The notes beneath the pieces are model-generated. The model had not been told where the DNA came from. It searched no databases and was given only the letters and a program-made list of their open reading frames with translations. The position numbers and the translations under genes are program-made. Positions 28,941 to 37,731 of a stretch of DNA of 64,000 nucleotides are shown piece by piece (the stretch's first letter is position 1; the number at the start of each line of letters is the position of its first letter). Origin of the DNA: Robertmurraya sp. FSL R5-0851 (lineage in GTDB: Bacteria > Bacillota > Bacilli > Bacillales > Cytobacillaceae); assembly GCF_038002965.1 (NCBI RefSeq), contig NZ_JBBOOE010000001.1:1531001-1595000 (forward strand). Reading direction: 5' to 3'.

Positions 28941-30293
28941 ATGGCATTTGAAGGATTAGCCGACCGACTGCAAAATACGATCCAAAAAATTCGCGGCAAA
29001 GGGAAAGTCAATGAGGCCGATGTTAAAGAAATGATGCGCGAGGTGCGCTTAGCCCTTTTAGAGGCGGACGTTAACTTTAAGGTTGTTAAAGAGTTCGTCA
29101 AAAAAGTAAGCGAGCGTGCTGTTGGTCAGGAAGTCATGCAAAGCTTAACACCTGGACAACAGGTCATTAAAGTGGTTAAAGAAGAACTGACAACCTTGAT
29201 GGGCGGTGAGCAAAGCAAAATTGCTGTCTCTAATCGCCCGCCAACCGTTATTATGATGGTTGGATTGCAAGGGGCAGGGAAAACGACAACCACGGGGAAG
29301 CTTGCCAACCTGATTCGAAAAAAATATAACCGCAACCCATTGTTAGTTGCGGCTGATATTTATCGTCCTGCTGCCATTAAGCAGCTAGAGACGCTTGGAA
29401 AGCAGCTCAGCATGCCGGTATTTTCACTTGGAGACCAAGTAAGTCCGGTTGAAATAGCGAAACAAGCGATTCAAAAGGCGAAAGAGGACCATCATGACTA
29501 CGTTCTAATTGACACAGCTGGTCGTTTGCACGTCGATGAAGCCCTTATGGGAGAATTAAAAGATATTAAAGAACTCGCAAATCCTGATGAAATCTTTCTT
29601 GTTGTCGATGCGATGACTGGTCAAGACGCAGTAAATGTAGCTTCAAGCTTTAATGAACAGCTTGGGCTTACAGGGGTCGTCTTAACGAAGCTCGACGGAG
29701 ACACTCGAGGAGGAGCCGCCCTCTCAATCCGTTCCGTAACGAATACGCCGATTAAATTTATCGGTTTAGGAGAGAAAATGGATGCGATTGAGCCGTTCCA
29801 TCCAGAACGAATGGCTTCAAGAATCCTCGGAATGGGCGATGTTTTAACGTTAATCGAAAAAGCTCAGGCCAATGTCGATGAAGCGAAGGCAAAAGAACTT
29901 GAACAAAAAATGCGTACAGCTTCGTTTACATTTGATGACTTTTTAGATCAGCTTGGACAAGTTCGTAATATGGGACCTCTTGATGAACTATTAAAGATGA
30001 TGCCTGGTGCGAACAAAATTAAAGGCCTGAATAATCTGCAAATCGATGAAAAGCAAATTTCTCATGTAGAAGCGATCATCCAGTCTATGACAAAGGAAGA
30101 AAAAACTCATCCAGAAATCATTAATGCTGGTCGCAGAAAGCGGATTGCAAAGGGAAGTGGAACTTCAGTACCTGAAGTAAACCGTCTTTTAAAGCAATTT
30201 GAAGACATGAAGAAAATGATGAAGCAGATGTCGGGTATGCAGGGCAAGGCTAAGAAAAAGGGCGGATTTAAGCTTCCGTTTAACCCTTTTTGA
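28941..30293 (+). CDS. ffh: Signal recognition particle protein Ffh
   Basis: SRP54 homologue that binds signal peptides and scRNA. The NG domain has GLQGAGKTTTTGKLA (near 105-119), DTAGRLHVDE and TKLDGDTRGG; the C-terminal M domain (from about 300) is methionine-rich, ending in MKKMMKQMSGMQGKAKKKGG. Length 450. The SRP RNA gene is not in this window. Confidence 0.98.
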   Translation: MAFEGLADRLQNTIQKIRGKGKVNEADVKEMMREVRLALLEADVNFKVVKEFVKKVSERAVGQEVMQSLTPGQQVIKVVKEELTTLMGGEQSKIAVSNRPPTVIMMVGLQGAGKTTTTGKLANLIRKKYNRNPLLVAADIYRPAAIKQLETLGKQLSMPVFSLGDQVSPVEIAKQAIQKAKEDHHDYVLIDTAGRLHVDEALMGELKDIKELANPDEIFLVVDAMTGQDAVNVASSFNEQLGLTGVVLTKLDGDTRGGAALSIRSVTNTPIKFIGLGEKMDAIEPFHPERMASRILGMGDVLTLIEKAQANVDEAKAKELEQKMRTASFTFDDFLDQLGQVRNMGPLDELLKMMPGANKIKGLNNLQIDEKQISHVEAIIQSMTKEEKTHPEIINAGRRKRIAKGSGTSVPEVNRLLKQFEDMKKMMKQMSGMQGKAKKKGGFKLPFNPF

Positions 30294-30334
30294 CGCCGAA
30301 ATTACAGGAAAATAATAGTGACAAGAAAAAAGAC

Positions 30335-30363
30335 TTTACAAACTAAAAAACAATTGATATTAT
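30335..30363 (+). promoter_or_regulatory. rpsP promoter (sigma-A)
   Basis: TTTACA and TATTAT are exactly 17 bases apart in an A-rich stretch, giving a start near 30370 and a short leader with CGGAGGTG ahead of rpsP. No terminator is visible between ffh and this promoter, so read-through from ffh may also contribute. Confidence 0.75.
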
Positions 30364-30402
30364 ACTATCTTGTGTGAAACTATTCGGAGGTGCTTATTTA
30401 AA

Positions 30403-30675
30403 ATGGCAGTTAAAATTCGTTTAAAGCGTATGGGAGCAAAAAAATCTCCTTTTTATCGTATTGTAGTAGCAGATTCTCGTTCACCACGTGATGGACGTTT
30501 CATTGAAACAGTTGGAACTTACAATCCAGTTGCTGAGCCAGCAATCGTTGAAATCAACGAAGACTTAGCTTTAAAATGGTTAAAAGACGGCGCTAAGCCA
30601 TCTGACACAGTTCGTAACTTGTTCTCAAAACAAGGCCTTATGGAAAAATTCCATAACGCAAAATTAAGCAAGTAA
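30403..30675 (+). CDS. rpsP: 30S ribosomal protein S16
   Basis: Small-subunit protein of 90 residues, starting [19 protein letters not shown], the S16 signature. I use ATG 30403 after CGGAGGTGCTTATTTAAA; the frame is open upstream to 30370 but that part overlaps the promoter and is not S16. It is followed by khpA after ten bases. Confidence 0.98.
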   Translation: MAVKIRLKRMGAKKSPFYRIVVADSRSPRDGRFIETVGTYNPVAEPAIVEINEDLALKWLKDGAKPSDTVRNLFSKQGLMEKFHNAKLSK

Positions 30676-30685
30676 TCTGCATATA

Positions 30686-30916
30686 ATGAAAGAGCTCATC
30701 GAAACCATTGTCAAGGCACTTGTTGATCTTCCAGACGAAGTTCGTGTAACTGAGCTAGAAGAATCGGATAAAATAACTTTTCAACTAGCTGTTCACAAAA
30801 CAGATATGGGGAAAGTAATCGGAAAACAAGGCCGTGTTGCAAAAGCTATTCGAACTGTTGTCTATTCAGCAGGAGCATCACAGCAGAAGAAAGTCTACCT
30901 AGAAATTATTGAATAA
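30686..30916 (+). CDS. khpA: KH-domain RNA-binding protein KhpA
   Basis: A 76-residue single KH-domain protein with the GXXG loop in MGKVIGKQGRVAKAI. In other Firmicutes KhpA pairs with KhpB (Jag/EloR) and affects cell elongation and division by RNA binding. No Shine-Dalgarno sequence is apparent before its ATG (only TCTGCATATA), so it is probably translated by coupling to rpsP ten bases upstream. A strong terminator follows. Old name YlqC. Confidence 0.95.
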   Translation: MKELIETIVKALVDLPDEVRVTELEESDKITFQLAVHKTDMGKVIGKQGRVAKAIRTVVYSAGASQQKKVYLEIIE

Positions 30917-30928
30917 ATGCTACTGAAG

Positions 30929-30953
30929 AAGGAGGGGACAACCCTCCTTTTTT
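30929..30953 (+). terminator. Intrinsic terminator after khpA
   Basis: AAGGAGGG pairs with CCCTCCTT around a five-base loop and is followed by TTTTTC-type U-rich sequence. The 5' arm resembles a ribosome binding site, but no start codon follows at useful distance. Confidence 0.92.
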
Positions 30954-30983
30954 CGTAGTTATTTCTGAAGGGAGATGTGGTCC

Positions 30984-31370
30984 GTGAACATTCTTCAAAC
31001 CGTCGTGGTAAAGCAAGTATTAACGGAAACTAGCAAACAAGTATTGCTAAGCAAGTTTGAACTTGAGAAAAGCCAACTTCAGAAGGAATCAGAACAGCTT
31101 CGCTTTGAAATGAGAAAGCTTGAAAAAGCAAAGAAAATGACCGTTAACTCATTTAAGAATCGTTTCGAAAATGAGATTCATACTAGATTAGAAAAGATTA
31201 AGCTGCTTGATTTTAAAATAGAACAATTACATATGCTACCTTTAGGAAGCGAATTAAAGGAAAAGGAATGCCAAGCGATCGTGGAAGTGAATGTAGGTGA
31301 CGCTTGGGAGGTTATTCAGACTGAAAAAACGATTATCATCAAGGACGGAGTCGTTGATGAAATTCGGTAG
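30984..31370 (+). CDS. ylqD: YlqD family protein, function unknown
   Basis: A 128-residue protein conserved in Bacillaceae between khpA and rimM. GTG 30984 behind GAAGGGAGATG gives VNILQTVVVKQVLTE, matching the family start and exact length; the frame extends three codons further without support. Residues about 20-75 are charged and heptad-like (a likely coiled coil), and the rest is a small beta-rich region ending IIIKDGVVDEIR. No catalytic motif is seen. Its position next to rimM-trmD suggests a link to ribosome or RNA metabolism, which is only inference. Confidence 0.88.
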   Translation: MNILQTVVVKQVLTETSKQVLLSKFELEKSQLQKESEQLRFEMRKLEKAKKMTVNSFKNRFENEIHTRLEKIKLLDFKIEQLHMLPLGSELKEKECQAIVEVNVGDAWEVIQTEKTIIIKDGVVDEIR

Positions 31371-31382
31371 TTTGAGGTGAAG

Positions 31383-31904
31383 ATGATGGAAAAATGGTTT
31401 AATGTCGGAAAGATTGTGAATACGCATGGTATCAAAGGGGAAGTTCGAGTGGTTTCGCAGACTGACTTTGCTGATGAACGGTATAAGCCAGGGAATCACT
31501 TGTATTTGTTTATGCCTAACTCAAAGGATCCAATGAAGCTGACGGTTGAATCTCACCGGAAGCATAAATCATTTGATTTATTAACCTTTAATGGGTACCC
31601 AAATGTGAATGATGTGGAGCCGATGAAGGGTGGAATTCTGAAAATCACAGAAGAACAACAAGGTGAGTTGGAGGAAAATGAATTTTACTTTCACCAAATT
31701 ATTGGCTGTCTTGTGTTCACCACGCATGGGGAAGAAATTGGAAAGATCCGTGAGATCTTAACACCTGGAGCGAATGATGTATGGGTCGTAAAGGGAAAGG
31801 GTGGAAAGGATATTCTCATTCCTTATATCGAGCAGATTGTGAAGAAGGTTGATGTGAAGGAAAAGATCGTTTTAATTGAGCCTATGGAAGGTCTGCTATC
31901 ATGA
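31383..31904 (+). CDS. rimM: 16S rRNA processing protein RimM
   Basis: Binds S19 and helps mature the 30S head. The protein begins [19 protein letters not shown], the RimM signature, with an N-terminal beta-barrel and a C-terminal PRC-barrel ([14 protein letters not shown]). I choose ATG 31383; GTG 31377 and ATG 31386 are in frame and cannot be excluded, as GAGGTG overlaps the first. About 173 residues. The stop overlaps the trmD start by four bases. Confidence 0.95.
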   Translation: MMEKWFNVGKIVNTHGIKGEVRVVSQTDFADERYKPGNHLYLFMPNSKDPMKLTVESHRKHKSFDLLTFNGYPNVNDVEPMKGGILKITEEQQGELEENEFYFHQIIGCLVFTTHGEEIGKIREILTPGANDVWVVKGKGGKDILIPYIEQIVKKVDVKEKIVLIEPMEGLLS

Positions 31905-32647
31905 TGAATATTGATGTACTAACCCTGTTTCCTGAGATGTTCCATGGGGTGTTCGGACAATCGATCTTAAAAAAAGCGGCTGAACAGCAGGCTGCCCGGT
32001 ACAATATTGTCAACTTTAGAGAATTTGCTGATAATAAACACCAGACGGTGGATGATTACCCTTATGGTGGGGGAGCGGGAATGGTCTTGAAGCCGCAACC
32101 CATTTTTGATGCGGTAAAGAGCTGTCAAGAACATGCCAAAACGACGAAACCCCCACGAGTGGTGTTGCTCTGTCCACAAGGTGAACGTTATAACCAGAAG
32201 AAGGCGGAAGAGCTATCCAAGGAAGAACATATAATCTTTGTTTGCGGCCATTACGAGGGTTATGATGAGCGAATCAGGCAGCATGTAGTGACAGATGAGA
32301 TCTCGATTGGTGATTTCGTGTTAACGGGTGGAGAGCTCGGTGCTATGGTTATTATTGATAGTGTGGTTCGTCTGCTTCCGAATGTATTAGGGAAAGAGGA
32401 GTCTCATTTGCAAGATTCTTTTAGCACAGGTTTATTAGAGCATCCCCATTATACGAGACCAGCCGATTTTCGTGGGTTAAAGGTACCGGATGTTTTAACA
32501 TCAGGAAACCACCGCTTAATAGATGAGTGGAGAGAAAAAGAGTCTCTAAAGCGTACCTTTGAAAGGCGTCCAGATTTATTAGAGGCTTTTGACCTTACAG
32601 AAAAGCAGAAGAAATGGTTGCTAGAGTTTGAAAATCAAAAGAAATAG
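31901..32647 (+). CDS. trmD: tRNA (guanine-37-N1)-methyltransferase
   Basis: Essential SPOUT methyltransferase that makes m1G37 and prevents +1 frameshifts. The trefoil knot motifs are visible: [29 protein letters not shown] and [13 protein letters not shown]. Length is 248, or 247 if the second ATG at 31904 is used. It is translationally coupled to rimM. Confidence 0.97.
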   Translation: MMNIDVLTLFPEMFHGVFGQSILKKAAEQQAARYNIVNFREFADNKHQTVDDYPYGGGAGMVLKPQPIFDAVKSCQEHAKTTKPPRVVLLCPQGERYNQKKAEELSKEEHIIFVCGHYEGYDERIRQHVVTDEISIGDFVLTGGELGAMVIIDSVVRLLPNVLGKEESHLQDSFSTGLLEHPHYTRPADFRGLKVPDVLTSGNHRLIDEWREKESLKRTFERRPDLLEAFDLTEKQKKWLLEFENQKK

Positions 32648-32649
32648 TA

Positions 32650-32678
32650 TTGAAGTTCATTGATATATATGTTATGAT
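32650..32678 (+). promoter_or_regulatory. rplS promoter (sigma-A)
   Basis: TTGAAG and TATGAT are 17 bases apart, directly behind the trmD stop. Transcription would start near 32685 and give a leader of about 100 bases. Confidence 0.7.
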
Positions 32679-32685
32679 ATTTTTT

Positions 32686-32783
32686 GTGACTGTGACAAAT
32701 AGTTCAGTCTTATAACGATGTTCCGCTGCAGTCAGTATATGCTTCAGTTATGCATGAGCGTCTGTTGGAAGGAGTTGAAAACG
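32686..32783 (+). ncRNA. Candidate L19 (rplS) mRNA leader
   Basis: About 100 bases of untranslated leader separate the promoter from rplS. Firmicutes rplS genes are known to carry an autoregulatory L19 leader at this place. The stretch contains CCGCTGCAGTCAG, a small stem around ATGCTTCAGTTATGCAT, and GCGTCTGTTGGAAGGAG next to the start, which could pair with the earlier GCAGTCAG region. I call it on position and general form; I cannot fold it reliably by eye. Confidence 0.5.
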
Positions 32784-33128
32784 ATGCAAAAATTAATCGA
32801 AGAAATCACAAAAGAACAACTTCGCGCTGATCTTCCTGCTTTCCGTCCTGGTGATACTGTACGTGTACACGTTAAAGTTATCGAGGGTACGCGTGAGCGT
32901 ATTCAGGTGTATGAAGGTGTTGTGATTAAGCGTCGTGGTGGTGGAATTAGCGAAACTTTCACAGTACGTAAAGTTTCTTATGGTGTAGGCGTTGAGCGTA
33001 CATTCCCAGTACACACACCTAAAATTGCGAAGCTTGAAGTGATCCGTCGCGGTAAAGTTCGCCGTGCGAAACTTTACTACCTACGTAACCTACGTGGTAA
33101 GAAAGCTCGTATTAAAGAAATCCGATAA
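32784..33128 (+). CDS. rplS: 50S ribosomal protein L19
   Basis: L19 lies at the interface of the subunits. The 114-residue protein starts [18 protein letters not shown] and contains [19 protein letters not shown] and [17 protein letters not shown], as expected. The ATG 32784 follows AAGGAGTTG; upstream in-frame codons belong to the leader. A double hairpin region with a good terminator follows. Confidence 0.98.
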   Translation: MQKLIEEITKEQLRADLPAFRPGDTVRVHVKVIEGTRERIQVYEGVVIKRRGGGISETFTVRKVSYGVGVERTFPVHTPKIAKLEVIRRGKVRRAKLYYLRNLRGKKARIKEIR

Positions 33129-33180
33129 AAAAGAAAAGCGACTTTTTCATGATAAATGGAAAAGTTGCTGGACAAATGCG

Positions 33181-33209
33181 AAAGGAGCTTGTCATACAAG
33201 CTCCTTTTT
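33181..33209 (+). terminator. Intrinsic terminator after rplS
   Basis: AAAGGAGCTTG pairs perfectly with CAAGCTCCTTT around TCATA, followed by TT and C. A second stem upstream (33139-33167, GCGACTTTT with AAAAGTTGC) may assist or act as a 3' stabiliser. Confidence 0.9.
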
Positions 33210-33315
33210 CGTAGTCTATCTAGTAGTTATTACGTGTATAATAAATACCGATACTGTAAAATAAAGCTGTACGGCGAGAAATAAACGAAAAGAACAGTGA
33301 TTGGTGGGATGTGTT

Positions 33316-33867
33316 ATGGCAAAGAGCAAAAATGAACTATGGGAATGGACAAAGGCACTAATCATTGCGGTGTTATTAGCAGCAATTATTCGATATTTCT
33401 TATTTGCACCGATCGTAGTGGATGGGTTATCCATGATGCCAACATTACGAGATCAAGACCGTATGATCGTTAATAAGTTTAGTTATCAAATTGGGGAACC
33501 AGAACGTTTTGATATTATCGTGTTTCATGCCCCTGAAGATAAAGATTACATAAAAAGAGTGATTGGTTTACCTGGAGATAAAATTGAATACAAGGATGAT
33601 ACACTCTATGTAAATGGGAAAGCTTATGAAGAGTCGTACCTTGATGAATTTAAAGAGCAAGTAGTAGATGGTCCTTTAACTGAGCCGTTTACATTAGAAG
33701 AAATTATCGGTCAAGAAACCGTTCCTGATGGACACTTATTTGTGATGGGAGATAACCGAAGATTCAGTAAGGATAGTCGTCATATTGGTACCGTCCCAAT
33801 GGAGAAGGTGTTAGGAAATACGAGCGTGATTTACTGGCCGATTGAAGACGTGAAAATAGTGAAATAG
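33316..33867 (+). CDS. lepB: Type I signal peptidase
   Basis: Cuts signal peptides from secreted proteins outside the membrane. One N-terminal membrane segment (about 13-32) precedes the catalytic boxes: GLSMMPTL with Ser39, [11 protein letters not shown] with Lys80, and [14 protein letters not shown]. The start is ATG 33316 behind GGTGGGATG; TTG 33301 would only add five residues. Length 183. B. subtilis has no signal peptidase gene between rplS and rbgA, whereas several other Bacillaceae do. A TATAAT at 33237 may belong to its promoter, but no matching -35 is seen. Confidence 0.95.
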   Translation: MAKSKNELWEWTKALIIAVLLAAIIRYFLFAPIVVDGLSMMPTLRDQDRMIVNKFSYQIGEPERFDIIVFHAPEDKDYIKRVIGLPGDKIEYKDDTLYVNGKAYEESYLDEFKEQVVDGPLTEPFTLEEIIGQETVPDGHLFVMGDNRRFSKDSRHIGTVPMEKVLGNTSVIYWPIEDVKIVK

Positions 33868-33883
33868 AAGGAGGGCTGCACCC

Positions 33884-34759
33884 ATGACGATTCAATGGTT
33901 TCCGGGGCATATGGCCAAAGCACGAAGGCAGGTCACGGAGAAGCTAAAACTTGTTGACATCATATTCGAATTAGTGGATGCAAGAATACCGTATTCTTCT
34001 AGAAATCCAATGATAGATGAAATTATTCAGCACAAGCCAAGGTTAGTGCTGCTAAATAAGGCGGATATGGCAGATCCAAGGATTACAAAAGATTGGATTC
34101 AGTTTTTTGACAAAAAAGGGATAAAAGCACTTGCGATTAATTCTCAAGCTGGCGTAGGGATGAAAGAAATAGTCTCTGCATCCGAATTAATTTTAAAAGA
34201 AAAATTTGATCGTATGAAAGCAAAAGGTGTTGTGAGACCACGAGCGATCCGAGCAATGATTGTCGGGATTCCAAATGCAGGGAAATCAACGCTTATCAAT
34301 CGTCTAGCGAAAAAGAACATTGCAAAGACTGGGAATACACCAGGTGTAACAAAAGCCCAACAGTGGATCAAAGTAGGCAAAGAGTTAGAACTCTTAGATA
34401 CACCGGGTATATTATGGCCAAAATTCGAAGATCAAGAAGTAGGATCAAAGCTTGCTTTAACAGGGGCCATAAAGGATACCATTCTTAACTTACAGGATAT
34501 ATGTGTATATGCGCTTCGTTTTTTAGAGCGTGAATATCCAGAGCGCTTAAAGGAGCGTTTTCAGCTTGAATATATTCCTGAGGACATAGTGGACTTCTTC
34601 GATCAAATCGGAAAGCGTAGGGGCTGTCTAATGGGCGGTGGCGTGGTAGATTATGACAAGGTAGCTGAATTGGTTATCCGAGAGTTTCGCTCTGAACTAT
34701 TTGGTCCTATCACGCTTGAGAAACCATCTGACCTAGTTGCTAGTGATGTAGAAGAGTAA
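33884..34759 (+). CDS. rbgA: Ribosome biogenesis GTPase RbgA
   Basis: Essential circularly permuted GTPase for late 50S assembly (formerly YlqF). Permuted motif order is visible: NKAD (G4, near 58) before [14 protein letters not shown] (G1, near 127) and DTPGIL (G3). The N-terminal [14 protein letters not shown] is a family hallmark, and the C-terminal ANTAR-like helical domain contacts rRNA. Length 291. A good AGGAGGG site precedes the ATG; a strong terminator follows. Confidence 0.97.
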   Translation: MTIQWFPGHMAKARRQVTEKLKLVDIIFELVDARIPYSSRNPMIDEIIQHKPRLVLLNKADMADPRITKDWIQFFDKKGIKALAINSQAGVGMKEIVSASELILKEKFDRMKAKGVVRPRAIRAMIVGIPNAGKSTLINRLAKKNIAKTGNTPGVTKAQQWIKVGKELELLDTPGILWPKFEDQEVGSKLALTGAIKDTILNLQDICVYALRFLEREYPERLKERFQLEYIPEDIVDFFDQIGKRRGCLMGGGVVDYDKVAELVIREFRSELFGPITLEKPSDLVASDVEE

Positions 34760-34764
34760 ATAGG

Positions 34765-34799
34765 AAAGCCTTCTTTTTGAGAAGGCTTTATTTTTTTTG
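34765..34799 (+). terminator. Intrinsic terminator after rbgA
   Basis: AAAGCCTTC pairs with GAAGGCTTT around TTTTTGA, followed by ATTTTTTTTG. Confidence 0.94.
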
Positions 34800-34845
34800 T
34801 TACATGCCGATATACAAGATATAAGTCCGAAGGGAAGTACTAGTT

Positions 34846-35619
34846 TTGAACAAATTAACTATTGATGATATTCAGACGAAGTTAAAAACAGTTGAGGATG
34901 TAAAAGATCCTTTTTTTATAGAAATTCAAAAAGATAGTAGAAAAGGTGTACAGCAATTAGTAAAGAGATGGTTGCAGAGAAAAGAGGCTCAAGAACAGGC
35001 TAGGCTTAAGCTGTTGGAAATGAGCGAATATGAGAGATTATATAAAAGCCAAGGATTTACTTTAATCGCTGGAATTGATGAAGTTGGAAGAGGCCCGCTA
35101 GCTGGCCCAGTCGTAGCTGCGGCTGTAATCTTACCAGATGATTTTCAAATTTTAGGAATTGATGACTCAAAAAAACTAACGGAAACAAAGCGTGAGGAGC
35201 TTTATGAATTGATTCGTTCAACGGCTCTCTCCATCGGTGTAGGAATTATTGAAGCCAAGGAAATCGATACAATCAATATTTATGAAGCCACTAAAAAGGC
35301 GATGTATGTGGCCTTAAACGAATTACATATTAGTCCTGATTTTTTACTTGTGGATGCCATGAAGCTAACAACCCCAATCCCATCAGAAGCTATTATTAAA
35401 GGGGATAGCAAAAGTATCTCTATTGCAGCGGCTAGCATCATCGCTAAAGTCACGAGAGACCGAATGATGAAGGAACTTGCTCAAAGCTTTCCAGAATATC
35501 GTTTTGAACAAAATATGGGCTATGGTACAAAGGAACATATCGATGCTCTACAGCTTTACGGAGCGACTCCATATCATCGAAGATCATTTGCTCCTATTAA
35601 AGAATTAAACAAACAATAA
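34846..35619 (+). CDS. rnhB: Ribonuclease HII
   Basis: Removes ribonucleotides from RNA-DNA hybrids. The catalytic part shows GIDEVGRGPLAGPVVAAAV (near 75-93) and the DSKKLT, LVDAM and KGDSKSISIAAASIIAKV segments holding the acidic metal ligands. The first 70 residues are the N-terminal substrate-binding extension typical of Bacillus RNase HII. TTG start after AGGGAAG; length 257. It heads a small group with ylqG and ylqH. Confidence 0.96.
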   Translation: MNKLTIDDIQTKLKTVEDVKDPFFIEIQKDSRKGVQQLVKRWLQRKEAQEQARLKLLEMSEYERLYKSQGFTLIAGIDEVGRGPLAGPVVAAAVILPDDFQILGIDDSKKLTETKREELYELIRSTALSIGVGIIEAKEIDTINIYEATKKAMYVALNELHISPDFLLVDAMKLTTPIPSEAIIKGDSKSISIAAASIIAKVTRDRMMKELAQSFPEYRFEQNMGYGTKEHIDALQLYGATPYHRRSFAPIKELNKQ

Positions 35620-35633
35620 GGGAGGGAACTCAC

Positions 35634-37391
35634 TTGTTACAAGCTAATCTTGTTCATACAATTAGTAATCGGCCAGAGTCAATAGAAGGAAACAAGCTAA
35701 GTTTTCGGACTGGACAAGTATTTCAAGGAAAGGTATTGAAGCTTTTTCCCAATCAAACTGCAGAAGTACAAGTGGGTTCTCAAAAGGTAATCGCCCAGTT
35801 AGAAATCCCACTTTCAGCCGGGGAACGATATTGGTTTCAAGTACAACAAGGAGAAGGGCAAGTTCATCTGAAGGTACTAACGGAAGGAAGAGGGACGGGG
35901 AATGCTCATTTAGAGGGACTGTTAAAGCAGTTCTCCATCCCTGAAACAAAAACAAGTATTTCGTTATTACGTTTTTTTCTAAGTGAACAGCTCCCAATCA
36001 CAAAAGAATCCATTTCTATAGCTAATAGCCTATTTCAAGGGAAAACAATGACGAAGGAGGACTTAGAGGCAATTAAGCAGTTAATCACTCGCGATCTGCC
36101 ATTATCAAAGACCACATTTGATGCAGTGAGATCAACAATAAAAAGCCCTTCGTTTCATGCTGTCATGGCTACCTTCAAGAATGAGCTAGACTCTCTAGAA
36201 ACACTGCCTCAAGCAGGTACACGTTTAAAAGAGACGATAGTGCCGTATATCCAAACAGGGAAAGAAAACCTTTCAGCAGAAGTGCTAAGGGAGACAGTTA
36301 GGGGTTGGACTCAGACCAAGGATCCGTTCACCTCACAACAGGCATTGAAAGCTTTGCAGCAATTGGGCTTCTTGCCTATTGAGAATGAACAAAATATCTT
36401 GCAACAAGCCGCTAAAAGGCTCACTGGACTTACAGAAGAAAGAGCACAGGTCCAATTACCTGGAATGGATCAAACGGCAAAACAAGTATCGGCACTACTA
36501 GCAGCAGGAAGAACAGAGGATGTATCGTCAGTATTGAAAAACTGGATCGGTAGTATCATCAATGATTCTCATGTAAGCAATCAAACGATAAAGCAATTGT
36601 TCCACTTATTATCACCAAAATTAGATTCGGCCACATTTGACGAAGCGGTTGCCTCTCTAGTGAGTAAGGACGGAATAGACGCTAATAAAACTCTTAATAA
36701 AGAAGTGACACAGCATCTACAAGCGGTACTTTCACAGGTAGACAGAGAGCCAGTAGAAGAGTTTAAATCATTGTTAAAATCAGGTATTCAAACGCTAGGT
36801 CTTTCTCATGAATCTGAGTCACTTGATATGATAAAAGGAAAAGTGTCTGATGAAGGTGTAAGAGTGGAGAATGTGAAATCGTTATTGATTCAGTTACTGA
36901 ATGAAGATATTCCGAGTAAGGTAAAGGATTCAGCAGAAGCTTTACTGAACCGATTAACAGGGATACAACTCATGTCATCGGATACAACTCCAGTCCAGCA
37001 AATTGTCATGCAGATTCCACTTGTTCTAATGAATAAGCAAACCGATCTTACCATTCAGTGGAATGGTAGAAAGGACGCCAATGGAAAAATTGATCCAAGC
37101 TATTGTCGTGTTCTTTTTTACTTAGATTTAGAGCACATGAATGAAACGATCATCGATATGCAAATTCAGAATCGCATTATGAAAATTACGATTATCAATG
37201 ATCATGACAATATAAAACACCTTTCCACCCCTTTTTTAGCTAGTTTAAAAGATAGCTTACAAACGCTAGATTACCAGCTTTCGAATGTTAGTTTTCAAAC
37301 CCAGGCTGATAGAGCCGTTGTCCAAACGAAAAAAGCAGCCATTCCTAGTCCATTGACCTCATCTTATAGTGGAGTGGATATTAAAATATGA
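35634..37391 (+). CDS. ylqG: YlqG-like protein with FliK-type hook-length-control C-terminus
   Basis: A 585-residue protein starting at TTG with GGGAGGG before it. The first 150 residues are beta-rich (KVLKLFPNQTAEVQVGSQKVIA and PLSAGERYWFQVQQGEGQ); the middle is long, helical and polar. The last 130 residues look like the Flg_hook domain of FliK: LTIQWNGRKDANGKIDPSY, then a LDLEHMNETIIDMQIQN strand pattern and a final helix LASLKDSLQTLDYQL. Direct similarity to FliK is inferred from pattern only. Its stop overlaps the start of ylqH, which resembles the FlhB C-terminal domain, the known partner of FliK, and this supports the call. Confidence 0.75.
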   Translation: MLQANLVHTISNRPESIEGNKLSFRTGQVFQGKVLKLFPNQTAEVQVGSQKVIAQLEIPLSAGERYWFQVQQGEGQVHLKVLTEGRGTGNAHLEGLLKQFSIPETKTSISLLRFFLSEQLPITKESISIANSLFQGKTMTKEDLEAIKQLITRDLPLSKTTFDAVRSTIKSPSFHAVMATFKNELDSLETLPQAGTRLKETIVPYIQTGKENLSAEVLRETVRGWTQTKDPFTSQQALKALQQLGFLPIENEQNILQQAAKRLTGLTEERAQVQLPGMDQTAKQVSALLAAGRTEDVSSVLKNWIGSIINDSHVSNQTIKQLFHLLSPKLDSATFDEAVASLVSKDGIDANKTLNKEVTQHLQAVLSQVDREPVEEFKSLLKSGIQTLGLSHESESLDMIKGKVSDEGVRVENVKSLLIQLLNEDIPSKVKDSAEALLNRLTGIQLMSSDTTPVQQIVMQIPLVLMNKQTDLTIQWNGRKDANGKIDPSYCRVLFYLDLEHMNETIIDMQIQNRIMKITIINDHDNIKHLSTPFLASLKDSLQTLDYQLSNVSFQTQADRAVVQTKKAAIPSPLTSSYSGVDIKI

Positions 37392-37675
37392 TAAATGAAA
37401 AGCTAAAAAGAAAAGAAGCGGTTGCTCTAAGTTATGAAGCAACGAAAAATGACGCGCCAAAGGTGATTGCGAAAGGAAAAGGAATAGTAGCTGATAATAT
37501 TCTCGAGAAGGCAAAAGAGAATAATATTCCAATCCAAGAAGATCCAACGCTAATTGAGTTACTAAGTAAATTAAATATAAATGACAGCATCCCAGAAGAG
37601 TTATATCAAGCAGTGGCTGAAGTGTTTGCATTTGTTTATCGTACAGATAAAGAAGTAGGTAAAAGGAAATCTTAA
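37388..37675 (+). CDS. ylqH: FlhB C-terminal domain-like protein (YlqH/FlhX)
   Basis: A 95-residue protein matching the cytoplasmic FlhB C-terminal domain: AVALSYEATKNDAPKVIAKG, KENNIPIQEDPTL and IPEELYQAVAEVFAFVYR. Full-length FlhB cleaves itself at NPTH just before AVAL; here the same site reads RKEAVAL, so the NPTH motif is absent and the protein looks like an already separated C-terminal fragment. There are no membrane segments. It overlaps ylqG by four bases. It may affect export specificity or be a relic; its function is not established as far as I know. Confidence 0.85.
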   Translation: MINEKLKRKEAVALSYEATKNDAPKVIAKGKGIVADNILEKAKENNIPIQEDPTLIELLSKLNINDSIPEELYQAVAEVFAFVYRTDKEVGKRKS

Positions 37676-37697
37676 AATCTACTTCTTTTATTTTTTT
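37649..37697 (+). terminator. Terminator overlapping the 3' end of ylqH
   Basis: AAAGAAGTAG inside the last ylqH codons pairs perfectly with CTACTTCTTT after the stop, around a 20-base loop, and is followed by TATTTTTTT. The long loop makes it less certain than the others. Confidence 0.7.
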
Positions 37698-37731
37698 ATT
37701 TCTGAATAATTTAATATTTTGTGTGAAATAG

